DNA of 64,000 nucleotides. Source: CAIWHR01 sp963823215 (lineage in GTDB: Bacteria > Pseudomonadota > Gammaproteobacteria > Burkholderiales > Casimicrobiaceae). The notes below the pieces were generated by a model, which had not been told where the DNA came from, made no database searches, and saw only the letters and a program-made list of their open reading frames with translations. The first letter of the stretch is position 1. Each line of letters starts with the position of its first letter. The translations under genes were made by a program, and so were the position numbers. Shown one piece after another: positions 34,749 through 45,011 of this stretch. Location: positions 372,001 to 436,000 of the forward strand of contig CAWGKT010000017.1 of assembly GCA_963823215.1 (NCBI GenBank), read 5' to 3'.

Positions 34749-35462
34749 TCAGGCTTGCCGCCCGCGGGGAAGATCGAACACCAGCACTTCGGCGTGGTCG
34801 CCATCGGTCAGCACGATCGCCGTCTCGCCCGTCAGCTTGGCCGCGTCGCCCGCGCCGAGGCGCTCGCCGTTGACCGTCAGGCTGCCCCGCGCGACGTGGA
34901 CGAAGCCGAGGCGCCCGCCCCGCAGCTCCAGGGTCGCGCTCTCGCCAGCGTCGAACAGGCCCGCGTGGACTCTGGCGTCCTGGTGGATGACGACCGAACC
35001 CTCGCTGCCATCCGCGGACGCCACCAGGCGCAGGCGGCCCCGCTTTTCCGCGGGAGGAAAGTTCTTCTCCTCGTATCCGGGCGCGATGCCGGCGCGATCG
35101 GGTTCGATCCAAATCTGCAGGAAATGCGTGACGCTATCGTTCGAGTGATTGTATTCGGAGTGCCGCACGCCGGTTCCCGCCGACATGCGCTGCACGTCGC
35201 CGGGCCGGATCACGGACCCGTTCCCCATGCTGTCCTTGTGCGCGAGCTCGCCCTCGAGCACGTAACTGATGATCTCCATGTCGCGATGGCCGTGCGTGCC
35301 GAAGCCCTGTCCGGCGGCCACGCGATCCTCGTTGATCACCCGCAGCGGCCCGAAGCCCATATGGGCCGGATCCTGGTAGTCGGCAAAGGAAAAGGTGTGA
35401 AAGGACTCGAGCCAGCCGTGGTCGGCATGGCCGCGTTCATCCGCTCGACGAAGTTCCAGCAT
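34749..35462 (-). CDS. Pirin family protein
   Basis: 237 residues from ATG 35462 (GGAG 7 bases upstream). Bicupin pirin: HGWLESFHTFSFADYQDPAH, the metal site GTHGHRDMEIISYVLEGELA (His-x-His, Glu) and MSAGTGVRHSEYNHSNDSVT. Bacterial pirins such as YhhW act as quercetinases or redox-linked regulators. It is the first gene of the minus-strand set and may be transcribed with the HMGL-like gene 20 bases downstream. A direct metabolic link is not evident, so it may be a bystander. Confidence 0.92.
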   Translation of the reverse strand: MLELRRADERGHADHGWLESFHTFSFADYQDPAHMGFGPLRVINEDRVAAGQGFGTHGHRDMEIISYVLEGELAHKDSMGNGSVIRPGDVQRMSAGTGVRHSEYNHSNDSVTHFLQIWIEPDRAGIAPGYEEKNFPPAEKRGRLRLVASADGSEGSVVIHQDARVHAGLFDAGESATLELRGGRLGFVHVARGSLTVNGERLGAGDAAKLTGETAIVLTDGDHAEVLVFDLPRGRQA

Positions 35463-35569
35463 GGTTTCTCCGCGCATCCATCGATGCCAGGCCCGCTCGT
35501 CCGGCATGGCGCCCTGCGGGCGCCCGGATTTCGCGGCAGGAAGCGGATTCTACGCCCGGTGCCTGCGCG

Positions 35570-35600
35570 TTGCCGACCGCAGCCTCGGCCACATTATGAT
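35570..35600 (+). promoter_or_regulatory. Candidate promoter for DAHP synthase gene
   Basis: TTGCCG (35570-35575) and TATGAT (35595-35600) are separated by 19 bases, about 100 bases upstream of the aroG-type ATG. The spacing is slightly long for sigma-70. It lies between divergent genes (pirin leftward, DAHP synthase rightward). Confidence 0.3.
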
Positions 35601-35700
35601 TTTCGCCCGCGACCCCTCCGCCGCGGGCGATAATCCGGTTCCGGGCTCGGCCGGAGCGATATCCCTCCAAGCCGTTCGGCAGCAGCAGGCGACCCACCCA

Positions 35701-36819
35701 ATGACGACAAAACCGATCAAGCCGAGCACGACCGTTCGCCGTGACGACCGCACTTCGCGCACCGACGACGAGCACGTCGTCGACATGGTGCTGCTGCCCC
35801 CGCCCGAGCATCTGATCCGCTTCTTTCCGGTCCAGGACACGCCCGTCGAGGCCCTGGTCGCGGACACACGCAGCCGGATCCGCAGCATCCTGAAAGGGTC
35901 GGACGACCGGCTGCTGGTCGTCGTGGGGCCCTGCTCGATCCATGACCCCGCCGCTGCGCTCGACTACGCTCGGCGCCTCGCCGCCGAGCGCGAGCGGGCG
36001 GCGGATACGCTCGAGATCGTCATGCGCGTCTATTTCGAGAAACCGCGCACGACGGTCGGCTGGAAAGGGCTGATCAACGATCCTTGGCTCGACGAGAGCT
36101 GCCGCATCAGCGAGGGCCTGCGGATCGCGCGGCAGCTGCTGATCGACATCGGCCGGCTGGGTGTGCCCTCAGGCAGCGAGCTGCTCGACACGATCTCGCC
36201 GCAGTACATCGGCGACCTGATCGCCTGGGGCGCGATCGGCGCGCGGACGACCGAAAGCCAGGTGCATCGCGAGCTTGCCTCGGGCTCCTCGGCGCCGATT
36301 GGCTTCAAGAACGGCACCGACGGCAACGTGAAGATCGCCTGTGACGCGATCCAGACGGCCTCGCACCCGCACCATTTCCTCGGCGTGCACAAGAGCGGCC
36401 AGATCGCCATGATCCGCACGCGCGGCAACAAGGACTGCCACATCATCCTGCGCGGCGGCAACGCGCCGAATTACGACGAGGCCAGCGTGACGGCAGCCTG
36501 CGCCGCGCTGGGCGAGGCCGGCCTTCCCGCCACCCTGATGATCGACTGCTCGCACGCGAACTGCGGCAAACGGCACGAGCGCCAGCTGGAGGTCGTGCAC
36601 GAGATCGCGCGCCAGGTCGGGGGCGGCAGCCGCCGCGTATTCGGGGCGATGATCGAGAGCCACATCCATCCCGGCGCGCAGAAGTTCACGCCGGGCCGCG
36701 ACGATCCCTCCAGGCTTGCATACGGCACCAGCATCACCGATCCCTGCCTCGGCTGGGAGCAGACGGTCGACGCCTTGCGGAGCCTGAGCAAAGCGGTGCG
36801 CCGCCGCCGCAAGGCCTGA
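35701..36819 (+). CDS. aroG: 3-deoxy-7-phosphoheptulonate synthase, class I (DAHP synthase)
   Basis: 372 residues from ATG 35701, the length of AroF/G/H enzymes. It condenses PEP and erythrose-4-phosphate, the first step to aromatic amino acids. Signatures: LLVVVGPCSIHDPAAALDYA, RVYFEKPRTTVGWKGLINDP (PEP-binding Arg/Lys), IGARTTESQVHRELASGSSA, PIGFKNGTDGNVKIACDAIQ and metal ligands in MIDCSHANCGKRH, AMIESHIHPGAQ and GTSITDPCLGWEQT. Which aromatic amino acid inhibits it cannot be read. An upstream open extension to 35461 lacks homology. Monocistronic here. The symbol is one of three isozyme names. Confidence 0.95.
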   Translation: MTTKPIKPSTTVRRDDRTSRTDDEHVVDMVLLPPPEHLIRFFPVQDTPVEALVADTRSRIRSILKGSDDRLLVVVGPCSIHDPAAALDYARRLAAERERAADTLEIVMRVYFEKPRTTVGWKGLINDPWLDESCRISEGLRIARQLLIDIGRLGVPSGSELLDTISPQYIGDLIAWGAIGARTTESQVHRELASGSSAPIGFKNGTDGNVKIACDAIQTASHPHHFLGVHKSGQIAMIRTRGNKDCHIILRGGNAPNYDEASVTAACAALGEAGLPATLMIDCSHANCGKRHERQLEVVHEIARQVGGGSRRVFGAMIESHIHPGAQKFTPGRDDPSRLAYGTSITDPCLGWEQTVDALRSLSKAVRRRRKA

Positions 36820-36869
36820 CCTCCTGCGGCGTCCGTTATCCATGGCGGCGGCGCGCATTTGCGAGTGAC

Positions 36870-37490
36870 CTACGTGAGCGGCTGGAGCCCCAGGAAGGCC
36901 TGGTCGATTTCGTGCCGCAGTTCGTCGAAGTTCCACGTTACGGGAAACTGCGGGAACTCGCGCACGACGTTCTCCGGCGGGTGGAAGAGGATGCCGCGAT
37001 GCGCCTCGGCGAGCATCGCGGTGTCGTTGTAGCTGTCCCCGGCGGCGACGACCTCGAAATTGAGTTCCCGGAAGCGCTTCACCGCCTCGCGCTTCTGGTC
37101 CGGCATGCGCAACCGATAGTCGACCAGCATCCCGTCGCGATCGGCCTCGAGCGAGTGGCAGAAGAGCGTCGGCCGGCCCAGCTGCCGCATCAGCGGCCAG
37201 GCGAACTCGTAGAAGGTGTCGGAAAGGATCACCACCTGGTAGGCATCGCGCAGCGCGTCGAGAAAGGCGGGCGCGCCTGCCATCGGCCCCATCGCCGCGA
37301 TCACCTGCTGGATGTCGGCAAGGCCCAACCCATGCTGGCGGAGAATGCCCAGACGCCCCGCCATCAGCTTGTCGTAGTCGGGCTCATCCCGCGTCGTGCG
37401 CGAGAGCTCCGGAATTCCAGTGCGCCTGGCGAATTCGATCCAGATTTCGGGAACGAGGACACCCTCGAGGTCAAGACAGACGATTTGCAT
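36870..37490 (-). CDS. thrH: Bifunctional phosphoserine phosphatase/homoserine phosphotransferase
   Basis: 206 residues, same length as Pseudomonas ThrH. It is a HAD enzyme related to SerB: VCLDLEGVLVPEIWIEFARR (motif I, with Glu in the position typical of ThrH), VVILSDTFYEFAWPLMRQLG (motif II Ser), Lys in MPDQKREAVKRF (motif III) and VVAAGDSYNDTAMLAEAHRG (motif IV). It removes phosphate from phosphoserine and can transfer it to homoserine. Convergent with the DAHP synthase gene 50 bases away. Divergent from a small unknown gene. Confidence 0.93.
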   Translation of the reverse strand: MQIVCLDLEGVLVPEIWIEFARRTGIPELSRTTRDEPDYDKLMAGRLGILRQHGLGLADIQQVIAAMGPMAGAPAFLDALRDAYQVVILSDTFYEFAWPLMRQLGRPTLFCHSLEADRDGMLVDYRLRMPDQKREAVKRFRELNFEVVAAGDSYNDTAMLAEAHRGILFHPPENVVREFPQFPVTWNFDELRHEIDQAFLGLQPLT

Positions 37491-37630
37491 GACAGAATTC
37501 TAGTCGAATGGCGTCTGGGCCGCGGACACCGTGATCTTCACCCGGCAAAACCGCCGGAAAATCAGGGATCGCGGGATTTTGACGTCGCGCAAGGTGCGCG
37601 AATCGCCGGGATGGTACCTTGACTTCGACC

Positions 37631-37647
37631 ATGTTGCGCCGCAACAT
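37631..37647. promoter_or_regulatory. Palindrome in divergent thrH/unknown-gene interval (possible operator)
   Basis: ATGTTGCG-C-CGCAACAT is an 8-base perfect dyad with one central base, in the 217-base interval between thrH and the gene at 37708. Its size and symmetry suit a dimeric repressor site. No candidate regulator gene is adjacent. Confidence 0.4.
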
Positions 37648-37707
37648 CCTGTACTGGCGGGGTGATGGCCCGGCGGCGAAGGAATCTCTCGCAAGGGACA
37701 TGACGAC

Positions 37708-38031
37708 ATGACTGACCAGCCGCAAAACCTGCAATTGGCGTGGTGGGCGAAGAAGTTCGACGATGTCGACCGTGAACTCGCGCAACTCGCGATAATCTGC
37801 CAAGTCCGGCTGCTCGACCCCGGCGTGATCGAGCGCGTGCTGAAGAACGACGCCACCGTCTGCGGCGCGCCGAACGCGCCCGTCTTCGGCAAGCTGCGCT
37901 CGCTGCTGATGATGCACTATGCGATACGCGACAAGGCGATCGCCGCGCTCGGGACAACGGAGGCGCAGGCCTTGATCAACACCGTTGTCGCGCGACTGCG
38001 CGAGAGGATCGGTGCGAAACTGGGTGGCTAG
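37708..38031 (+). CDS. Conserved hypothetical protein, 107 aa
   Basis: A small protein: LQLAWWAKKFDDVDRELAQL at the start, then LLDPGVIERVLKNDATVCGA, a compact helical middle (GKLRSLLMMHYAIRDKAIAA) and a basic C-terminus (TVVARLRERIGAKLGG). No signal peptide or membrane span. I do not recognise a family with known function. It ends 27 bases before a Bug-receptor gene, so it could share its transcript, but a functional link is not evident. Confidence 0.6.
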   Translation: MTDQPQNLQLAWWAKKFDDVDRELAQLAIICQVRLLDPGVIERVLKNDATVCGAPNAPVFGKLRSLLMMHYAIRDKAIAALGTTEAQALINTVVARLRERIGAKLGG

Positions 38032-38058
38032 GCAACGAAAAGAACGAAGGAGAAACGC

Positions 38059-39077
38059 ATGGATCACAGCAAACGCAGAACGTTGGTCACCGGAGTCGCC
38101 GCAGCTGCTGGCGCTCGACGTTCGCACCCGTCGCATCGGCGCAGCAATGGAAGCCGACGAAGCCGATCACCATCATCGTGCCGTGGGCGGCCGGCGGCTC
38201 GACCGACCAGGTGACTCGCGTCACCGCTGCGGAAATCGAGAAGGCGCTCGGCCAGAAGGTGCTCATCGTCAATCAGCCGGGCGCGTCCGGCTCGATCGGT
38301 ACCAAGAACGCGCTCGAAGCGCCGAAAGACGGCTACACGTGGACGGCCGGCGCGGCCCAGGACCTCGGCACCTACGCGGTGCTCGGCATGCTCGACACCA
38401 AGATCGGCGACTGGGCGCTGTTCCTCAACGTCGCCAACGTCTCGACGCTGTCGGTGAACCCCGCGACGCCGTACAAGACGCCGACCGAGCTGATCGACGC
38501 GATGAAGGCGAAGCCGGGCGCGATCAGCGTCGCGACGGCCGGTGTGAACTCCAGCGGCCACAGCGCGATGGAAGCGATCGCCAAGGCGACCGGCGTCAAG
38601 TACAAGCACGTCACCTACGACGGCGGCAATCCGGCGGTCGTCGCGACGGTCGCCGGCGAGACCGACGCGACAACGCAGCTCACCGTCGAGCAGGCCGAGA
38701 TGATCCGCGGCAAGAAGCTGCGTGCGCTCGCCGTCATCGGCGACAAGCCCGTCGAGCTCGACGGTTACGGGATCATCGAGCCGCTGACGAAGTCGGTGCC
38801 CGGCTTCAAGGCGCCCGCCAACTACTTCGGCATCTTCATCCCGAAGGGCGTGCCGCCGGAAGTGATCGCGACCGTCGAGAAGATCTGGGCCGAGCAGATC
38901 GCCAGCTCCGCGGCGCTGAAGCAGTACGCGACGAGCCGCGGCGCGCAGTTCGCCCCCTATGCCGGCGCCGAGGCGCAGAAGGCCGTGTTCCCGGCGGTGC
39001 AGGCCAACGCGTGGGCCGCCGCCGACACCGGCAAGGCGAAGGTCGCTCCGGACACGCTGGGCATCCCGCGTCCGTAG
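38059..39077 (+). CDS. Bug family TTT substrate-binding protein (one frameshift near start)
   Basis: The ATG at 38059 (AAGGAG 8-9 bases upstream) gives MDHSKRRTLVTGVAAAAGA, the start of a signal peptide. A frame change near 38110 leads into TFAPVASAQQWKPTKPITII and VPWAAGGSTDQVTRVTAAEI to the end. Downstream signatures include VLIVNQPGASGSIGTKNALE and YKHVTYDGGNPAVVATVAGE. The mature receptor is complete. It is the first gene of a TctC-TctB-TctA set, so it is the periplasmic receptor of a complete TTT transporter. Ligand probably a sugar acid or polyol derivative, judged from the enzymes downstream. Confidence 0.9.
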
Positions 39078-39128
39078 TCGCAGCGACGCCCTGGGCCGGC
39101 GCCCACGAGGACGCCGGCTCTTCGCTGC

Positions 39129-39663
39129 ATGAATCCTCCCGTGTCCACCGAGATCTATCCGTCGTCGCCGCGCCGTGACCTGCAGGGCGGCGTCGCCTGG
39201 ACGGCGCTCGGCTGCGCTCATCGTCGTGCTGTCGTGGCAGATGGACCGGATGACGCAGCAGGGCGCGACGCTGCACACGGCGCCCGGACTGTGGCCCGGC
39301 ATCGTCGGCGCGTTGCTCGCCGTGCTGGGCGGCGTGCTGGTGCTGCGGTCGTGGCGCCGCGCGCAGCACGTCGGCTGGGATGCCGCCGAGACCGACGACA
39401 CCGACTACGCGCCGCTGCCGAGCTTCGCGCTCGCGGCGGCGATGTTCTTCGTCTACGCGCTGCTGCTCGTCGGTCGCGGCCTGCCGTTCTGGCTCGGCAC
39501 CGCGCTCTTCGTCACGGCGTTCGTGTTCCTGTTCCAGTACACGGAGCGCAAGGCCGCCGGCAAGGCGGTGCGCGGCCTCGTCGTGGCGCTCGCCTGCGGC
39601 GTGCTCACCGCTGCGATCGTCACGCTGCTGTTCGAGCAGCTCTTCTACGTGCGGTTGCCCTAG
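39129..39663 (+). CDS. TctB family small membrane subunit of TTT transporter (one frameshift)
   Basis: ATG 39129 gives NPPVSTEIYPSSPRRDLQGG, then the frame changes near 39205 into AALIVVLSWQMDRMTQQGAT, giving a ~177-residue protein. It has four hydrophobic segments as expected for TctB (AALIVVLSW, GIVGALLAVLGGVLVL, FALAAAMFFVYALLLVG, and GLVVALACGVLTAAIVTLLF). The short first segment may be shortened by the sequence fault. It lies between the receptor and TctA genes. A start at 39175 in the second frame is the unrepaired alternative. Confidence 0.85.
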
Positions 39664-39693
39664 CGCGTCCCACGCGCCGGAACCACACGCCTC

Positions 39694-41278
39694 ATGTTCG
39701 ACGGCCTCATCGCGTTCGGTCATTCGATCTGGAGCTTCTGCGATCCGCTGTCGCTCGGGTTGATCCTGCTGTCGTCGCTGGTCGGCGTCATCATCGGCGC
39801 GCTGCCGGGCCTCACCGCGACGATGGGCGTCGCGCTGATGACGACGCTGACGATCAAGATGCCGTCGAGCCAGGCGCTGCTGGTGCTGATCTGCACGTAC
39901 GTCGGCGCGATCTACGGCGGCTCGCGCTCGGCGATCCTGCTCAACATTCCCGGGACGCCGGCCTCGGCGGCGTCGTGCCTCGACGGCCACGCGCTCGCCA
40001 AGCAGGGACACGCGGGCCGCGCGATGGGCATCGCGACGTCCGGCTCGGTGCTGGGCACGCTGATCGGCATGTTCTTCCTCGCGCTGTTCACGCCGATCCT
40101 CGGCAACCTCGCGCTCAAGTTCGGCGCGTACGAGTTCTTCTGGCTGGCACTCTTCGGCGTGATCATCGCCGGCACGCTGACCGGCAACGACCCGCTCAAG
40201 GGCTGGATCGCGGGCCTCATCGGCATCTTCACCGCGGCGATCGGCCAGGAAGGGATCTACGCGTACGACCGGTTCAGCTTCGGCAGCCGCGACCTGGCCG
40301 GCGGCCTCCAGCTCGTCCCGGCGCTGGTCGGCGCGTTCGGCTTCGCGGAGCTGCTGATGGCAGTGCGCGAAAGGCCCGCGCCCGTGAAGATCAACCCGTT
40401 CGATTCGGTGATCCCGAAGCTCAGGGACGTCACGCAATACTGGCGGACGATCCTGCGCTCCGGCGTCATCGGCACGTTCATCGGCATCCTGCCCGGCGTG
40501 GGCGAGGACGTCGCGGCGTGGTCGTCGTATGCCGCCGCCAAGCGCGCGAGCAAGGAGAAGGAGAAGTTCGGCAAGGGCTCGATCGACGGGCTGATGGCGG
40601 CCGAGACCGGCGACAACGCGTGCGTGCCGGGCGCCGTGATTCCCGTGCTGACGCTCGCCGTGCCGGGCTCCGCGCCCGCCGCCGTGCTGATGGCGGCGAT
40701 GCTGATCCACGGCGTGCGACCGGGCCCGATGATCATGATCGAGGCGCCGACGTTCGTCTACGACGTCGTCGCGATGATGATGTTCGCGACGATCGGAATC
40801 CTGATCTACGGCCTCACGCTCACCAAGCTGCTGATCAAGGTGCTGATGGTGCCGAAGCCGATCATCCTGCCGATCATCTTCGTGCTGTGCGTCGTCGGCT
40901 CGTACGCGATCTCGCAGCGCCTGTTCGACGTCTGGGTGATGCTGGGCTTCGGCGTGCTGGGCTACGCGCTGCGCCGACTGCACTATCCGGTGGCGCCGCT
41001 GGTGCTGGGGATGGTGCTCGGCGACCTGATGGAAAAGGGCTTCCGGCGCGGGCTCGTGCTGTCCGACGGCGACCTCGATGCCGTTCTTCACGCGGCCGAT
41101 CTCCGCCGTGCTCTGGATCACGATCGTGCTGGTCGTTCTGCTCAAGTTTCCGGCGGTCGGCCGCTGGTTCGCCCGTCTGGTCGGGCGGCACCACGCGCCG
41201 GCTGAGCATGCCTGTGCCTCCATCTTCGCTGACCGTTCCCGGAGTCCCGCAACGTGGAAACCATTCGTCTCGGCGTGA
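39694..41278 (+). CDS. TctA family large membrane subunit of TTT transporter (frameshift near 3' end)
   Basis: About 12 membrane spans. Family blocks: VGVIIGALPGLTATMGVALM, YVGAIYGGSRSAILLNIPGT, FIGILPGVGEDVAAWSSYAA and NACVPGAVIPVLTLAVPGSA. Without repair it stops at 41205. Removing the extra C in CCTCGATG near 41075 continues the true C-terminus LMPFFTRPISAVLWITIVLV and ends at 41278, overlapping the next gene by 25 bases. It moves the captured solute across the inner membrane by cation symport (family knowledge). Confidence 0.92.
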
Positions 41279-42426
41279 TCATGAACGGCGTCACCGGCCG
41301 CATGGGCACGAACCAGCACCTCGTCCGCTCGATCAACGCGATCCGGAATCAGGGCGGCGTTCTGCTCGGCCCGGGCCGGCGGATCATGCCGGACCCGATC
41401 CTGGTCGGCCGCGACGCCGCCAAGGTCGCGGCGCTCGCGCAGGCGCACGGCATCGAACGCCACACGACCGATCTCGACGCGGCGCTCGCCGACAAGGACG
41501 ACGCGATCTACTTCGACAGCGCGTCGACCGGCCGGCGTCCGGAGCTGATCCGGAAGGCGATCGCGGCGGGCAAGCACATCTACACCGAGAAGCCGGTCGC
41601 GCCGACGCGTCGCCGACGGCGCTCGACCTCTATCGGCGCGCCGAGGCGGCGGGCGTGAAGCACGGCGTCGTGCAGGACAAGCTCTGGCTGCCCGGGCCTG
41701 CTGAAGCTGAAGATGCTGATCGACTCGGGCTTCTTCGGCCGCATCCTCTCCGTGCGCGGCGAGTTCGGCTACTGGGTCTTCGAGGGCGACTGGCAGCCCG
41801 CGCAGCGGCCGTCGTGGAACTACCGCAAGGAGGACGACGGCGGCATCATCGTCGACATGCTGTGCCACTGGCGCTACGTGCTCGACAACCTGTTCGGCGC
41901 GGTGAAGAGCGTGATGTGCCTCGGCGCCACGCACATTCCGAAGCGCTGGGACGAGGACGGCAAGCCGTACGCGGCCACCGCCGACGACGCCGCCTACGCG
42001 ACCTTCGAGCTCGCGGACGGCGTCATCGCCCAGATCAACAGCTCGTGGTGCACGCGCGTGCGCCGCGACGACCTCGTCACGTTCCACGTCGACGGCACGC
42101 TCGGCTCGGCCGTGGCCGGACTGACCGACTGCCGCATCCAGCCGCGCACCGCGACGCCGAGGCCGGTGTGGAATCCGGACGTGCCGCAGTCCATCGACTT
42201 CTACGACACGTGGCAGCTCGTCCCGGCGAACCGCGCGTACGACAACGCGTTCAAGGTCGAATGGGAGCTGTTCCTGCGGCACGTCGTCGACGGCGGTCCC
42301 TTCCAGTGGAATCTGCTGGAAGGGGCGAAGGGCGTGCAGCTCGCCGAGCTCGGCTTGCAGAGCTGGCGCGAACGGCGCTTCGTCGACGTACCGGCGCTCG
42401 TCGGTCTAGCGCAAGGATCGCCATGA
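41254..42426 (+). CDS. Gfo/Idh/MocA family oxidoreductase (two compensating frameshifts)
   Basis: About 390 residues. N-terminal NAD(P) domain: IRLGVIMNGVTGRMGTNQHL and the conserved EKP in IYTEKPVA. Frame changes near 41610 and 41700 (an extra G in CCCGGGCCT) cancel each other, and the middle reads ALDLYRRAEAAGVKHGVVQD. The C-terminal domain is intact, with GIIVDMLCHWRYVLDNLFGA (Asp/His of the active site) and DAAYATFELADGVIAQINSS. It oxidises or reduces a ring carbon of a sugar or cyclitol (family knowledge). It overlaps the DUF993 gene by 4 bases. Confidence 0.87.
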
Positions 42427-43616
42427 CGACACTCAAACTTCCGCAGGCCGGCGGCACGCTCGTCGCCGTTCACGCTGCGCGCCGCGTGTCGCTGGCCCGC
42501 GCCGTCGGGCGCGCCGCGCTGGAATCGCGTCGCGTTCGCGGCGGCGCACGTCGTCGCCGACCCGCTCGCCGCGATCGATCCGTGGCTGCGGAACCGCCGT
42601 CGACTGGGACGCGACGCTCGCGTTCCGCCGCCACCTGTGGTCGCACGGCTTCGGCGTGGCCGAAGCGATGGACACCGCGCAGCGGGGCATGGGGCTCGAC
42701 TGGCCGACCTCGCTCGAGCTCATCCGCCGCTCGGTGAACGAAGCGCGGGGCATTCCCGGCGCGGTCGTCTTCTCGGGGGCCGGCACGGACCACCTTCCGC
42801 CCGGCGCGAATCTGCACGCTGGACGAGGTCATCGCCGCCTACGAGGAGCAGTGCGCGGCGATCGAGGCGGCCGGCGGCCGCATCATCCTGATGGCGAGCC
42901 GCGCGCTGGCCGCCTGCGCGCGCTCGCCCGATGACTACGCCCGGGTCTACGGACGCGTGCTGGCGCAGGTGCGCGCGCCGGTCATCCTGCACTGGCTGGG
43001 CGAGATGTTCGACCCGGCGCTCGCCGGCTACTGGGTCGGCGCGGGCGGCCTCGCGAGCGATCCGGATCACGCCCGCGCCACCGACGTCTGCGCCGCGGTC
43101 ATCAACGCCAATGCGGCGAAGGTGGATGGCGTCAAGGTGTCGCTGCTCGACGCGGCCAAGGAAATCGCGCTGCGCGCGCGCCTGCCGCAGGGCGTGCGCA
43201 TGTACACGGGCGACGACTTCAACTTCGCGGAGCTGATCGGCGGCGACGCGACCGGCCACTCCGACGCGCTGCTCGGCATCTTCGATGCGATCGCGCCCGC
43301 CGCGTCCGCGGCGCTGACGGCGCTCGCCGCCGGCGATCGCGCCCGGTTCGACGCCATTCTCGCGCCGACGGTGCCGTTGTCGCGCCACGTCTTCGCGGCG
43401 CCGACACGCTTCTACAAGACGGGCGTGGTGTTCCTGGCGTGGCTCAACGACCACCAGGCGCATTTCACGATGGTGGGCGGACAGCAGAGCGCGCGCAGCC
43501 TCCTGCACCTGTCGGAGTTGTTCCGGCTCGCCGATGCCGCCGGATTGCTGCGCGACCCGGACCTCGCTGCGCCGCGGATGCGCGCGTTCCTCCGCGTGCA
43601 CGGCATCGAGGGATGA
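42423..43616 (+). CDS. DUF993 family protein, dihydrodipicolinate-synthase-like TIM barrel (several frameshifts)
   Basis: The start is MTTLKLPQAGGTLV at 42423. Frame changes near 42475, 42555-42600 and 42805 break the first third. Pieces such as AAIDPWLRNRR, AEAMDTAQRGMGLDWPTSLE and GAVVFSGAGTDHLPPGANL align in order. From 42891 the frame is clean: IILMASRALAACARSPDDYA, LAQVRAPVILHWLGEMFDPA and KVDGVKVSLLDAAKEIALRA (candidate Lys in the DHDPS Schiff-base position). DUF993 proteins are annotated as DapA-like lyases without known substrate. Placed between two oxidoreductases, it probably cleaves or rearranges their product. Confidence 0.8.
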
Positions 43617-43619
43617 TGT

Positions 43620-43697
43620 ACCCCCACGCTCACTGTGTTCGCTGCCCCCCGAGGGGGAGCAAGGCCTCCCTTGGGGCGGCCCGGCGGGAGGCCTGAT
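43620..43697 (+). repeat. Intergenic GC-rich repeat (Comamonadaceae-type)
   Basis: CCCCCACGCTCACTGTGTTC then GCTGCCCCCCGAGGGGGAGC, with further inverted GC blocks (GCCTCCCTTGGGGCGG). Near-copies lie at 62633-62789. It fills the gap between the DUF993 gene and the second Gfo/Idh gene and can form CCCCCCGAGGGGG-type hairpins, which might attenuate transcription inside the operon. Confidence 0.75.
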
Positions 43698-43702
43698 TCG
43701 CC

Positions 43703-45011
43703 ATGAAGCTGATCGTGCTCGCTCCCGGCCATTTCCACGCGGCGCTGCTGCAGAAGACGATGTATCCGAACGTCGACGCCACGGTGCACGTCTATGCCGA
43801 GGAAGGCCCCGACCTCGCCGACTATCTGCAGAAGATGGCAAGCTACAACGCGCGCGCCGAAGCCCCGACCGCGTGGCGAATGCAGGTCCACGCCGGCGCC
43901 GATTTCCTGGACCGGTTCAGCGCGGAGAGGGCCGGCGACGTCGTGGTCATCGCGGGCAACAATCGGCGCAAGGCCGAATTCGTGACCCGCGCGGTGGCCG
44001 CCGGCATGAACATGCTCGCCGACAAGCCGATGGCCATCGACACCGCGGGCTTCGAATCGCTGCAGCAGGCGTTCGCCGACGCCAGGGCCGGGGCGTGCTG
44101 CTCTGCGACATCATGACCGAGCGGCACGAGATCACCACGATGCTGCAGAAGGCCTTCTCGCGGATTCCCTCCGTGTTCGGCGAGCTGCTGCAGGGCTCCG
44201 TGCGGGAGCCGGCCGTCGTCAAGGAAAGCGTGCACCACTTTTCCAAGCAGGTCTCCGGCGCGCCGGTCAAGCGACCGGCGTGGTTCTTCGACGTGGCGCA
44301 ACAGGGCGAAGGCCTCGTCGACATCACCACGCACCTCGTCGATCTCGTGCAGTGGGAGTGCTTCCCCGGCGAGATCCTGGATTTCGCGAAGGACATCCGG
44401 ATTCTCGGCGCGAAGCGCTGGCCCACCGTGATCGGCCCGGCGCAGTTCGCGCAGGTGACGCAGTTGCCGAGCTATCCCGACTTCCTGCGCAAGGACGTGC
44501 AAGCCGACGGCAACCTGCACACGTACGCCAACGGGGAGATCGACTACCGCATCAAGGGCGTGCACGCGAAGGTTTCCGTGCTCTGGAATTTCGAGGCGCC
44601 CGCGGGCGCGGGCGACACGCATTTCTCGGTGCTGCGGGGCTCGAAGGCGAACCTGGTGATCCGCCAGGGCGCCGGCCGAGGCCTGGCAACCGGTCCTGTA
44701 CATCGAGCCCGTCGCGAGCGACGGCGCGGCGGACTTTGCGTCCGCGCTGGAGCATGCGCTGCGCCGGGTGCGCGAAGCGTATCCCGGCATCGACGTCGAA
44801 CGCACGCGGCGACCGCTGGCAGGTCGTCGTTCCGGCGTCCTACCACGTCGGTCACGAGGCCCATTTCGCGCAGGTCGCCGGAGAGTTCCTCGCCTGCGTG
44901 GCGAAGGGAACCCTGCCCGACTGGGAGGTGCCCGGCATGATCGCCAAGTACCGCACGACGACGCGCGCGCTGGAGATCGCGCGCGGCGAAACGCCGAAGC
45001 CGACCCCATGA
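43703..45011 (+). CDS. Second Gfo/Idh/MocA family oxidoreductase (about three frameshifts)
   Basis: About 435 residues. ATG 43703 begins KLIVLAPGHFHAALLQKTMY. The GDVVVIAGNNRRKAEFVTRA and MNMLADKPMAIDTAGFESLQ (EKP-like DKP) segments make the cofactor domain. Frame changes occur near 44090, 44690 (an extra G before GCCGAGGCC) and 44810. The catalytic domain reads GLVDITTHLVDLVQWECFPG and WNFEAPAGAGDTHFSVLRGS, and the end is TTTRALEIARGETPKPTP. The HxxxHLVDLVQW segment resembles glucoside/inositol dehydrogenase relatives with an extended C-terminal domain. The ATGA overlap with the next gene at 45008-45011 shows coupling. Confidence 0.83.

Noticed and set aside
39129..39663. Programmed ribosomal frameshifting in tctB and neighbours
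   Set aside because: The sites have no slippery heptamer or downstream structure in common, and the shifts occur in many unrelated genes.
38836..42282. 1148-codon open frame on the minus strand
   Set aside because: It is antisense to TctA and the Gfo/Idh genes. Its Arg/His/Ala-rich composition is that of a GC-rich shadow frame with no domain content.
39129..42737. Single 1202-codon plus-strand frame
   Set aside because: It merges the true tctB start with out-of-frame shadows of TctA and only small true pieces of later genes. It is an artefact of high GC and frame changes.
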